From Sweltsa coloradensis (Eukaryota; Arthropoda; Insecta; Plecoptera; Chloroperlidae), in NCBI GenBank assembly GCA_024449915.1, contig JAMZAV010000005.1:310001-374000 (forward strand): 64,000 nucleotides of DNA, written 5' to 3'. Numbering within the stretch: position 1 is the stretch's first letter; every line of letters begins with the position of its first letter. Of this stretch, positions 24,825-37,000 are shown one piece after another. The notes under the pieces were generated by a model, which was given only the letters and a program-made list of their open reading frames with translations, was not told where the DNA came from and did not search any database. The position numbers and the translations under genes are program-made.

Positions 24825-25870
24825 CCTCTATCGGTTGGTGTAACGTTACTTTCTAGCTGAGAGACGACCACGGTCTGACATTTAAATAACGTAAATCTCA
24901 AACGTTTCAATGTTTTTATTCTTTTTACAACGTAAGAAAATGAAGGTTTGCATGCAGATGCGACCTCGATGCATTGGAATAGATCAATTGTTTTCTTCGT
25001 TTTCCATCCCTATGGATACACACAGTTCTGTGTTACTAAAAGTAAGTTCATTGATGGTGGAACTCGAAGTTAATTGAGACTCGCTAGCAACTAGCCTATC
25101 TGGATAGAATATCCTCCGGTTTAATCGCAGCTAACCCCCGACCCGAGTCTTTGTTGCGAGTAACGCGAAACGAGCTTAATCAGTCTGAGCGTCATTAGCA
25201 GGGCTGGCTGCCATCAACAGCAACTACTTCAGACTACTAGAAGACTCGTCTCGTCAAATCAACCAACACTTTTCAGGGAAGAAGCAACACCACACCACCT
25301 AGGATTAATTAGATTGTTTTATTTTAATTGAAGGTGCAGGTAGCATGTCTGACCAAGCTGGCCAATATTTGCGAGGGCAAACGACGTAATGGGTGTTGCT
25401 ATTGACGTCGCCGACGACAGGGCTGGCTCGGGCCGCTTTAAATTAAACTCCTCACTGAAAGTCATTGTCTGAGTAGAGTAGAAACTTACAACTTATTGTA
25501 GGCCTATTGATTTTGTCCACTCGAAAATCAAGAAAAACTTGATTGTTATAAAAAAGTTTTTAAAAAATGTAAAGTGTAAATGGTAAGGAAAATCATATGT
25601 ACAGCAGTTTTTTTTTTTTTTTTTAATAGCACCAGAACTTGTTTTAACATTATTCTCCGCAAGCGGCAAAGGGTGACAACACACAAGGATTGTTTACTAT
25701 CAGGGCACACTGGCGATCCTCGTCACCCCTCTAAAAATACTATTTAAACATTCATAAAAACATAAATAAAATGAGACATTTTTACAAATCACTGCCATGG
25801 ATTCTCCAACTATACTAGAAGAAGTAAGAACTGATACGGCAGTACCCAAAATAGGGAACAGCAGATTGTG
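24825..25870. other. Unique sequence with a GC-richer stretch, no gene recognised
   Basis: 25060-25460 is less AT-rich and contains TTAATTAG-type homeodomain cores (about 25304-25312). A regulatory role is possible but not shown. A run of 16 T lies at about 25609-25624. Confidence 0.35.
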
Positions 25871-25930
25871 GAAGAAGAACACACAACACAAATCTTATAC
25901 GGCATTGTTTATTTTGGTGGGGGTGCCGAG
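25871..25930 (+). mobile_element. Family B end
   Basis: GAAGAAGAACACACAACACA at 25871, then GGTGGGGGTGCCGAG at 25916-25930: the same two landmarks and spacing as at 308-366, with some substitutions. A 13-base C run follows at 25975-25987. Confidence 0.5.
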
Positions 25931-26364
25931 TACGGAAAATTTCCGATTTAAAAATTGCTAGTTCCACCACTTCTCCCCCCCCCCCCCACTGACCGTTATA
26001 ATTAAAACACTCGTAAAACTCAACTGCTGAGAACAATATCGAACTCGTAACCCCCCCCCCTCCCCTCCCCTTCCCCATGGGAACAACGCCTGAAACGGTA
26101 GCAATGGTCATGCTCTTTAACACCCGTACCCTGCTAAGTGTTCTCTGCATTTCAGAGCTTTTATCCGGTAAATAAAATTGTGTAAGACTTTGGGAAAGCG
26201 AACAGATCGAAGAGAGCTCATGATATATTCATTCACATCCGAGTCCAGGGTACACTTGTTTGAGGGTCAGCCTTCCGAGTTCCGATACAGGGTGTCGAGA
26301 ACTGTTGCTTCACTTTTCAGACATTGCTTCTACCTCACTTGCCTCGAAAGTACTACCAACTCCC

Positions 26365-26745
26365 AGAGGAGCTAGCAACTAGAAAGTTTTACAATCTAGT
26401 AATTACATACTAACATTACGAACAAGTAATAGGAAGTGCCAGAAATAAAGTAGAAACTAGTTATGGAAATAAACTAGTAAGTACTAAAAGAAACTAGAAT
26501 TAGTACTAGACAGTAGAAAATACTAGAAAGAAAATGAAAGCACAAGAAAGTAGAAAAGTACCAGAAAGTACTGAGAAGTAGAAAGTACCAGAAAATACTA
26601 AGATTTACAAATTACTAGACAGTAGAAAATACTAGCAAGAAAATGGAAAGTACTAGGAAGTAGAAAAGTAGTAGAAAGTACCAGAAAATACTAGAAAGTG
26701 CGAGAGAGTACTAGGAACGAGTAAAAACTAGTAAAGTACGTAGAA
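26365..26745 (+). repeat. Degenerate AGTA/CTAGAAA tandem repeat
   Basis: Dense repeats of words such as AGTAGAAAGTACCAGAAAAT and ACTAGAAAG. A higher-order step of 109 bp is visible: CTAGACAGTAGAAAATACTA occurs at 26506 and again at 26615. Confidence 0.8.
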
Positions 26746-29040
26746 TGATCTGCCTTCTCATTCTGCTCATCTCATTCACAATAAGCTAATTGAGCCGTCG
26801 TTGTCACCACCAAGTCTCCCAAAAGTCAAATGCGTTGGCTCGCTCGCTCGTCTGTGGGACGAAGTCTCTCACAAAGGGTCGTGTTGGAGAGAACATTGGT
26901 CACCCAACATTTCACTAACGAAACGGTCATTATAATCTAACCGTATTGTTTGGCATCTCTCCGAAAATGTAAATATTGAATCTCTCATTACCACGTCGAC
27001 AGTCAAACATTACATTTCCATAAATGACTCTGTCAATAAAGTTCCCCCTAAAACAATTTGAAATTTCATCTTTTTAATTAGGGGACAGTTTCGTGTTTAA
27101 ATAGCGGTTGCATCCCCGCGCCGTGTCCGCCTCCGAGGGTCCGTGTCGTACCGTGGCCGGTAGCGATCAGTCAGGTCCCGCGCGCGGGGGATTCCCCACC
27201 TACTAAGAGGGTTTTCATGTTCAATCCGTCAACTGTCATATGTACTTTAATAACACTGTTCTCCATACACACTACAGGGATCCGCATGTAGGCGCACTCC
27301 CTGCGACTAATACAAGATGCGGGACTTACGTTGTCCCATTTCGGGACTATATGAAAACTTATCACCTTTGTCATTTTGTCAAGATTTGGTCGCCAAACTG
27401 TTACGGTTAGTAATGAGTGCAGTTATTCATGTGATGCATACAGTAAGATAACATCACAAGGACTCAAACCCAGCTCTTTGATTCCTGTTCACTATAATTT
27501 GTATGATGACTAGGATAATGGTTATTCTATGGTAAATATTAACATTATTTCATTGTTTTAAAATCAGTAGTTTTGTAATAATGGTAACAACTTCTTTTGG
27601 GATATCGAACTATTCTGAGTGTTTACCATTGCAGCAGCATGCAACATAGTTTGTGTTGTGTACAAAAATGCTTTACGTAAGCTAATTAGTTATGTATGTG
27701 TGTGTACTTTTTTACCCGAATTACGTTCATCTTTATTACACCCATCCAATGCACAAGCTTTAAAAATGGCCGTAGCCATATAAGAAACTCTTGGCTTCTT
27801 ATTCCTTGCAAACAGCCGGGTAATACGTATAATATAGGAGAGCACTCAATCAAGCTAGCTCTTTTTATCAACTAACTGCGGTCAATGAGAACCATCGCGC
27901 AAGAATAATGACCGAATCTCTTGCGGATGCATGGTCATTACGCAAGTATATATTATACGTGTCTTCTGACACGATAAAACTCACGCATCAAATCATCTGA
28001 CCCTTATTATAATTAATTGCTATTTTTTGTAGGTTAGGCTGTCAAATCTTGAACATTTTCACCGTTCAAATTGATTAATTGCGCACCTATCCATTAAACA
28101 AGTAGCACTCATGCCTGTGTGCGTAAGTATTTAAGGACAGTGTTACCCGTGTGTATTGCACACAAGTAGTTTGTGCTGGTTGAATCAATATATAATTTAT
28201 ATCGCTGGATTTTTCCATATTCCAACAACATTTAATGTGAATTCGTGAGTGTTTGTTTCCACTGCTTGTTTGATATAATAATTGCGTTCGTTGTGAGTGG
28301 TGGGTGTGGGTGAGATCGCCTGCGCGCCAAGGTGTCGTCTTATCTGGGGAGAACAAGTTATGATAGTTGTAGCCCGCGCTCGCTCTCCCTGTGCGTGAGA
28401 AGTGAGAACTACCTCTGATGGATGTTACATGTAAATCCAGACTAATAATTGGAAGCCATTCATTAACTAAGCTCTCCCCTAGTAATTCATACCTGCTATT
28501 ATCATCTTAATAAAGATCTCGGCGTTATCTTCACCTCACATAATAAAACTAGATTAAGGAAACCTTATACAGGGAATGTTTTATTACAAAGATGTTTTGT
28601 TACTTTCATTAGAAGAAATCGCTTTCAATACATTAAGATCGGATTTAATTATGATTGTTAAAACATAAGAATATGACAGCATGCGATTAAGTCGTGATAT
28701 AAGGAGAAACAGGGGAACTATAAAGATTTCTATCTTACTAAATAGGAACGCGAGAACCAAAATGGGGCGGTTTTACCCAGACGGGAGGGATTGCATGAGA
28801 ACAGTGGCCATAGGACGTAAGTTCACTGGTGAAAGTGTTTTCGACGAGAAACTGTGAGTTTGATTCAATCCAAAATTCTTTTTCCTATCCATACACTATT
28901 CAATTATTTATAAATTTGGAACAATCTCGTTGAAATCATGAAACTAATATTTTGTATATTTATACACATGCATTTTGTTGTATATATTATTTTTTTTAGA
29001 TCGTCCAACATTCATCCGAGCTTCCCCGATAAATTAGTAA
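26746..29040. other. Unique sequence, no gene recognised
   Basis: 27090-27190 is GC-rich with several CpG. At 27465-27480 the reverse strand has a B-box-like GGGTTTGAGTCC with no clear A box. Frames of 61-89 codons show no domains. Confidence 0.4.
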
Positions 29041-29096
29041 GTCAAGTTGTTGTGTTGAGCTGTTTCGGTGTCATGGGTTCGAGTCCCAAGCGGGAT
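29041..29096 (+). repeat. tRNA-like T-arm (SINE fragment)
   Basis: CATGGGTTCGAGTCCCAAG forms a T-arm with four pairs and a B box. Upstream GTTGAGCTGTTTCGGTGTC resembles the remainder of a tRNA-type head, but no cloverleaf can be completed. Confidence 0.4.
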
Positions 29097-29838
29097 GATT
29101 TGTTTCTCTTTGTTTCCTTTGAGAAGACGTCAATAATATTTAACTTCGTAAATAAGACTGTGCATTGTTATTATTAATTTTGAATTGTGTATTATGGTGC
29201 ATAGTCCTACGTTTACATATCAAATTAAATAAGAGTTCTCCTAGATTCGTTTATATTTAACACAGCAATACTAATCCGTAAAATACGCAAAGATGACGTA
29301 TGTCACATTATTCTCAACATGCGATCTCAACTTACGAAAAGTTAGCCGTAAAGGAACTTATGTTGGGCCAATCCTTGTGCAGTCACGCGCATCGAAGATC
29401 GGACGTGCAATCAAATTAATCCATCTCCCAAAAATGAAAACATATGTTTTTAATTATTACCCTCAATTCGTGTACAGTGCGACCGAGAAGTCGAGACCAT
29501 TCCTTGACCTGCATTTAGAGAACATGCAAATACCAAAAAACTCAGGCTTTGTTCCTCGACTTTGCCTTGCGAAGATCTCATCATTTATTCGGGTAAGTCT
29601 TCTAATTTCAACTTCCACGAAGAAAATAATGCGATATCTAGATTCCACTCCGTTTTGTTTTCTTCGTTCGTTTCGATTCAAATAAGTTAACTCCCATGAC
29701 TCTTTGCTCTTACAACCTCATCACCTACCGGTACCACGTATGCAGTATGCACGCACCCTACTCATAACTCTCATATCACGCTTAACATCTTAATTACTTA
29801 ATTAAATTATATAAAGTAGAATCATTTAGAAAATGAAT
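29097..29838. other. Sequence with a 130-codon frame that is probably not a gene
   Basis: The frame at 29293-29685 (+) is the longest outside repeats and is crossed by a good splice-donor word, CGGGTAAGTC, near 29589-29598. The opposite strand is also open (72 codons). No motif, signal peptide or known domain is visible. In 64 kb of AT-rich DNA one such frame is expected by chance, so an exon is possible but unproven. Confidence 0.2.
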
Positions 29839-29861
29839 TCATACATACATACATACATATT
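29839..29861 (+). repeat. (ACAT)n microsatellite
   Basis: About five ACAT units. Confidence 0.85.
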
Positions 29862-30119
29862 CATAAGCCAAATTATCTGAGAATGTTTTTTAAAATAATT
29901 CTTGTCAGCATTAATTAGGTATTTTAATGTCAAAATTGTGTAACATATAATTTTCATTATACTTATTAAAAATGTAAACATTACTATTGATTCGTATGAG
30001 ACTTTACGAATCATATGTATAAGACATGAATACATATAAATATAACAGAAATGCGGTTATTTGGAATGTAGAAAAGCCATTTAAAAAATTAGTGAAATTG
30101 AGCAAGTTCAAAACTATTA

Positions 30120-30894
30120 TTGGATGAGCGTAGCGAGCGAAGCGAAGATTCCATTTCACTACACTGGAGAAAAAAATCCACAATGTTTTTTTTTATTTCT
30201 TTTTTTTGTATTTTTGTCTGTTAGTCCACACGATTCCGGCTAAACCGATACTCTAATTGAGATGAAATTTTCTGGAGGCCTTCAAAATCTCTGAACTTAG
30301 AACTGCCACGTTTTTGAGCGCAATCGGAAAAATATTTCTCATGAAAATCGCATTTTACGATTTTTTTCGATTTTTTAAAAATTTCTTCGACTTATAACAC
30401 CTACATGCTTTATCCGATTTTAATGATTTTTTCACAGAACCATAATTTAATGAATTAAGATATTCGTGTAAAATTTGAGAGCAATTGAAAAAATATTTAT
30501 CATAAAAATCGAAATTTTACGTTTTTTTTCTGTTTTTTAACAATTTTTTTACTTATAAGTTATAACACCTACATGCTTTATCCGATTGTAATGATTTTTT
30601 CACAGAACCCTTATTTTATGAATTAATAGATGTTAAATTTGAGCGCAATCGAGAAATTATTTCTTATAAAAATCGCAATTTTACGATTTTTTTAATTTTT
30701 TTTAACAATTACAATTAATTTTAAAAAATTAAAAAATTAAAGTTAATTTTTTATCTAATTTAATTTAATTAAAAAAAAAATTCAACTTAGTAATGATTTT
30801 TCCAAAGAACAACAGAAAATCCGCTAAACACATGGCAGCTCAATGCACCAATTACGCTCATCCAACAACGCGGCGGGACTTAAGCGTTTTCCTA
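30120..30894 (+). mobile_element. Family A interspersed repeat, copy 4 (longest)
   Basis: Begins TTGGATGAGCGTAGCGAGCG and ends in GCTCATCCAACAACGCGGCG followed by AAGCGTTTTCCTA, the counterpart of the reversed left end of copy 1. The words GGATGAGC and GCTCATCC form an inverted pair, with about 45 extra bases beyond the second. The interior repeats a block (ATCGCA-TTTTACGATTTTTTT, then TATAACACCTACATGCTTTA, then CCGATTxTAATGATTTTTTC) about twice, which explains the greater length. The last part (30690-30790) is nearly pure A/T. Confidence 0.75.
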
Positions 30895-33800
30895 GTTAGA
30901 AATATAATTGGGCCCGACACGTAAGTATTTTATGGCGTTAAACTGCAAGGATAAAGATGATGATAATTACAGATTGATTTGCGATCTATTTTACTAATGA
31001 CCCAATAACAACAAACAGCAAGTGACTCTTTATAGTTGAACGCTGAGAACTGTGAACTATATTATTTCCGGTTGGTGTGATTGTGATGTAAGAGGCGATC
31101 CGTCTTTCCGCGGACAAGAGAATACACCACACTCAACTGAGAACTGACTCGCTCTCATATCAATCTAGGCACAATGCACACCGTGTCTACTTATGCAAGC
31201 AGCGTTGTTAGTTTAGTTATGACCACGTCCCTGCAGGCTTTGTCTTAGCACAACCAACAACCAACATCACTTGAAATGTGAGTGAACGTGCAGGTCTGGA
31301 CGCTGGATTGTAATGGGATGGGAGTGATTTTAGTTTATATTTTAGTAATCGGTTCAACGAATCTCTCCCACTTCCACCCCTTCACCCTCTCATCACCTCT
31401 CGCCGACAATACTTTAGAAAGTAGGCTACTTATACATGGAAATAGCCCAGAAAGAGGAATAGCTTATGTATTTATTCAGTTTGTTCATCTTTCATCGCGT
31501 AATAAATTGGTCGTTAGCTAGTGATTAATACAGAACCCAAAGTTAACCTAAAAACAACACATTTATATTATCGAAAACGGGCCTGTCGAAAACCGGGGGA
31601 AATGTTATAAGTATGGGCATTTATAATCCCTAAACGACGTCATAACTTTGGACCATTTTCTTATCGCAAGTTATAAAACACGTATATTTCCTTTCTGTGC
31701 AAAATTGGATAATTTTCATGGGCCAGTCAATAATTTCGCACGGCGTAACCTATAGAGTAGTGGCCAGCTCGACTCACTCACTACTCAGTCGCCGCATGCG
31801 GCTTGCTAGTCATAAACTCGGCCTAGGTAATTGGAGTTCTTAGAGCCGCCGTCTGCAAGTATCGCCAATAACAAGCCAAGATTGTCTCCAAGTTCCGATT
31901 AAAGACGAGGAATGCCGAATGCTATTACCCGTTTGGCCACCACAGCTCTAAAATTTTATATACCTCACTTTACTTAACGTCTACTATAACTTTAATTTTA
32001 CAAAAGAAATAATAAATCCGTGTTGTTGGACAGTTACATATTTTGGACATAATTTACTACCTCACTTTCGTCGACATCAAGCTGTAAGTTTCGTGGCGTC
32101 GCTGCTATAAAGTTAGAAAGGGAGAGAGAGAGAGGGGGGGGGGATTCACGAGAATGAGTTGCGGGTTCAAAAATAATGCTAAAATCCTGGATGATAGCAA
32201 GTGCAAGAGAGAGGCATAGTGCAGTCGACAGTCGTCTTGAGTCTGATTCTAATTCTGGCTGTCAGTCAACGTGAATGATGAACGTTCTGCTGGTGCAATA
32301 AACAGGTTGTAGTCCACGTTAATATGGCTTTCACTGTTCACAAGCTTTTCTTGTGATCCATTGACCATTTCGCAGACACAGATCTAGCTTGCGTTACGAG
32401 GGCCAGTGGCGCACCTTTGCCAATTGTCTGGCTTTCCGTAGTACAAGGGGCGAACCCACGAAAATTGGTTATATTTCATTCAATTCATTCATAACCTATG
32501 CTTTATAGCTCATACTAGAAAAAATGTTAGAACAGAATAATTAATGTTCGGACTTTTTGGTGAGTGGATGACTGTCTGATATATCTGGTTCTCAGACTAT
32601 AAAATCACACTCACAGTTTTACGCGTGATAACATTGAGGAAGTGTTTAAAATAAGTAAGACCAAAGAAAGGCTGAAAGAATTGCTATTATAAATCAAAGG
32701 TCTGCATTGGACACAAGAAGACATCACAGATCAGACATCGCATTGAGCATACATCAAGCCAATCATTTGTATTTCGTTGTTCCCTCTTCGAGATCCGTGT
32801 GTACCACTTTCCAACACCTTGACTCTCCTTTCATCTTCCACCACCTTTCCGTTTTCATTATTTTTTGTCATTGATGGGGGGGGGGGGGGGAGAGGGAGGG
32901 ACGTTTGTTTAGAATTAATTTTTGATTTTGTTTTACTGAAAAATATGTCTATTTTGGTATGATTTGATGTAAAATTTATGTGTGCCTTGTACAGTATTTA
33001 ACAATTTAATAGCATATTATAAATAAATACATTTGACACCGTATTATTAATAGGTGCATCTATAAAATTATGTGAAGTTTTACTCCTCTCATTTTGCTTC
33101 AATCTTGAGCGTGTCCCGTGTTTAGTAATGGCTCAACGTTAAAAAGGTAAATAGCAGTCGAAGAGGTTATAAGGTGAGACGTTGCTGCAACCGCAAGTAA
33201 CATAGATAATACAGCTAGATAGCACACACACACACACAGTTGGGGGGCAGTCTTTTCAATCACTTTCTAGGGCGAAGCCTGCATGGCCCAGTCACACCTG
33301 AATGAAGCAATCATGTTGTTACATCGTTATCTCATTATCTCGACGGAAATCATTATCATTAGACCAAGAAAGGGTATTATATTGCAATAAGTATAACGAG
33401 TAACCTTCCGGGCACCTAACTTAAATCAAGACCCGTTATTAGAGTTCACTTACGTAGGGCTCCTCATGGTAAGTAGCAATCTAGCCTATAGTTAATCATT
33501 AATTGAATGCGGACAAAGTTTTACTTCCATTCTCAGGTAGTCGGACAGGTGGGGCTAAGTACAACGTACAACACGTTTTCTATGGACCGTACGATTCATA
33601 AATCAGTTTCGGAACCATATAACAGAACTAAAGCAACGATTAACAAAACTCATGTTTGATTGCACATCACAGAGTTTCGCAATCCTCATATTCGTTATAC
33701 TGAGATCGCCACATTTGTGTTTCCCTTTATAGAGTTAAGCATATCATTAAGGCAATTCCAGAACACTCTAACAGAAATTTTGAAAGTCAAAGGAAAATGT

Positions 33801-34000
33801 CTGAAAGTTGAGGAACTTGAAAAAAAGGTGAAAAAAGTTTTTTGAGACGGGACAATAGCCGCCATTTGGCCATTATATGCAAATTATGAGTCAATAAGAA
33901 AATGAAAGTTGTAGGTGCAATACTTAATTTTAAGTTATGTTTTTTAACACACATATTTTTTTCTGAAATAATATATAATGTACGATTTTTTCGTTGACCG
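30895..34000. other. Unique AT-rich sequence, no gene recognised
   Basis: 3.1 kb without recognisable genes. It contains a (CA)8 tract at about 33223-33238 and G runs at 32133-32142 and 32876-32890. A word CAGTGGCGCACC at 32404 resembles a hAT tip but has no partner. Frames of 60-79 codons have no family signature. Confidence 0.4.
32876..32890 (+). repeat. Poly-G tract, 15 bases
   Basis: Uninterrupted G run followed by GAGAGGGAGGG. Confidence 0.9.
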
Positions 34001-37000
34001 GCTACTCGGCAAGTGGGATACCCGGGTTCTATCCCCGGGCGTGATCGTGCAACTGACTTGGATATGCCAACGGGGGCTCAGAGAAATTAACTTTACATCT
34101 TCCACACAAGCTAATGGTAAACACGTCAACTCGGCAAGTGAGATGGGTTCTATCCCCGGGCGTGATCGTGCAACTGACTTGGATATGCCAGGGCGTCAGG
34201 AACAGCGCTTGGAACAATGTAAAACTCAACCGAAAGGATACACGTTCAACCGGGTGGTGAACGTTAATCCAACGGGGGTCGGAAACGCGTTGTGAACGAG
34301 GTTTCCAACTTCCCAGCTAAGGAAACAGCGTAATCGAAAAATCGATGTTCCACCAAGCCCAGGGCGTATCGGCAACTGCTGGATGGCAACGGGTGCTCAG
34401 GAACAGCGTTGGCAACGAGTTGGAAACTCACAACAGCATATGGTAAACACGTAACTGCAATTGGATACCGGGTTATCCCCGGCGTGATCGTGCAACTGAC
34501 TGGATATGCCAACGGGGGCTAAGAAACAGCGTTGTGAACGAGTTATAATCTTCCAACAAGCTAATGGTAAACACGTCAACTCGGACAGGGTTTATCCCCC
34601 CGCTATGGTAACCACGGGCTATGGCAACGACGTTGATATCCAACGGACGGGCCCGATGGAACAGTGTGAACGGGTGCTTCAACAAGCTAATGTGAACGAG
34701 TTCAACGTCGCAAGAAGGGTTAACCGCAGCGTGATCGTGCAACTACTGGATGCAACGGTGGAATCGAAACGCGTTTATCAACGGTTTCCACTTGCACACA
34801 GCTAAGGTAACACGTCAACTAGCAATTGGGAACCCGGGTTCATCCCCGGGGATGACGGCAACTGGCTTGGATATGCCACGGGTGGCTCGGAAACTGTTGA
34901 ACGGTGGTAGAAACAGCTTCGAACAGTATACACCGTCAACTAGCAAAAGTAATGGGTTAACCCCGGCAGGGACTGCTTCCCCGGGCCAACGGTGACTAGT
35001 GGAACCAGCGTTGTGACTAGATAAACCACAATTGTAACGAATGTTACATCCCACAAGCTATGGTAAACCACTGGCAATGAAGGCGGGTTCTTCAACTGAC
35101 TTGGTATCAGGCTCATGAAAACAGCTTGGAACGAGGATACATCTGCAACAAGCTAAGGAACACGTCAATCGGCAAAACTCGAGAGATACCCGGGTTCTAT
35201 CCCCGGGCTGATCGTGCAACTGACTGGCAAGGTGGCTCAGCAACCGTGTAACGAGATACTTTAACAAGTAATGGTTCACACGCTAACTGGAAAGGTGAAT
35301 CCCGGGTGATCCCGGGGTGATCTCAACGGCTGTCATGCAACATTGATTGGCCCGGGGCTAAAAAACCGTTGTGAACGAGTTATACATCCCACACACTAAT
35401 GGTAAACACGTCAACTCGGCAATGAGATACCCGGTGTCACCCGGGCGTGACGTGTCAACTGACTAGGATGCAAGGTGGCTCAGAGAAACAGCGTTGTAAC
35501 GAGTTGATACATCTTCCACAAAGCTAATGGTAAACACGTTCAACCGGCAAGTGAGTACGGTTGAACCCGGGTTATCCCACGGGCGTGATGTGCCAACGGC
35601 TTGGTTCAAAGAAAACAGGTGAACGAGTAACACGTGTCCACACAAGCAAGGTAAAACGTCAACTCGGCAAAGTAACGGGTTCTATACGGCGGATCGTGCA
35701 ACTGCTGAACAAGGGTGCTCACCGAACAGCGTTGTGAACGATTTACATTCCCACAAGCTAATGGTAAACGTCAAGTGAAGTTGGGATACCCGTTCCACCA
35801 AGAATGGAAACGTCAACTCGGCAATTGGATATCGGTTTATCCCGGGCGTGATCGTGAAACGCTTGTGAAGAGTTTGCTCTAACCAGGGGAATGGTAAACA
35901 CGTCAATCGAAAGAGTTTACGTTTCATCCAGCATGGTAGCAACGACTTCGGCAAGGGGTACAGAGTAAACCCCGTCGTGAACGTTAATCTTCGACAAGCT
36001 AAGGGTAACACTCAAAACAGGCAAGTGATACCGGTTCTATCCCCGCGTGACGAGCTAATGACTTAGACGTAATGGCAACGGGTGGTTAATACAGCGTTGT
36101 GCAACGAGTTGGAACAGTGCTCAAGAAATGTAGATCAACGGAAGTCATTCCCGGGTAACCGGCGTAATCCGCAACGCTAGATTGGCAACCCGGGTTTCTC
36201 AGAGGAACGTTGTGAACGATTTGATCTTCCAACGAGCTAAGAAAGCACTTGGCAAGTGGATACCCCGGTTCTATCCCCAGGCGTGATGTAAGCCAACTCC
36301 AATGTGGTGAACTGGGATATTCCAAGGGGCCCGAGAACAGCTTGAACGTTATGCCAACGTGACAAGAAACAGTTGTCAACGGAGTGTACCCGGTTCAACC
36401 GGATGCGTGAACAACTCGGAGGGATCCAACGGGTGGCTGATCACGGGTGGAACGGTATACATCTTCCAACAACTTGGTAAACCCAACGGGGGCAAGAGGG
36501 TACCTGTGACGATCCTGACGATCGTGCAACTACTTGGATACGCCAACGGTGTCAGAGAAACAGCGTTGTGAACCAGGTGATCATTTCAACAGCTAGGAAT
36601 GCCAACCGGGCTCAGAGGGATACCGGGTTCTATCCGGGCGAGATCGTGCAAATGACTGGATAGCAACGGGTGGCTCAAGAAACCGTGTGAGTTTCTATCC
36701 ACAGAAGTAATCGTAAACGCAACTTGAAGGTGATACCGGGTCTTCCCCGAGCGGATAGCAACTGAGTTGATCATTCCAACGGTAAGGAAAACACGTTATG
36801 GACATTGACACGCTTCAACCCGGTAAACGTCAACGCGAACTTGGGATACACGGGTTGCCTCAGGGTGACGTAGCATGACTGGTTGCAACGTGCCAGAGAA
36901 CAGATGGTGAACAGTTGTACATCTTCACAAAGCAATGTAAACAGGTCATCGGCAAGGGGATCCCGGGTTCTTCCCGGGTGATCCAGGATGACTTGGATAT

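Noticed and set aside
29293..29685. 130-codon frame as a gene
   Set aside because: No domain or start context, the opposite strand is also open, and one such frame is expected by chance in 64 kb of AT-rich DNA. A donor-like word alone is not enough.
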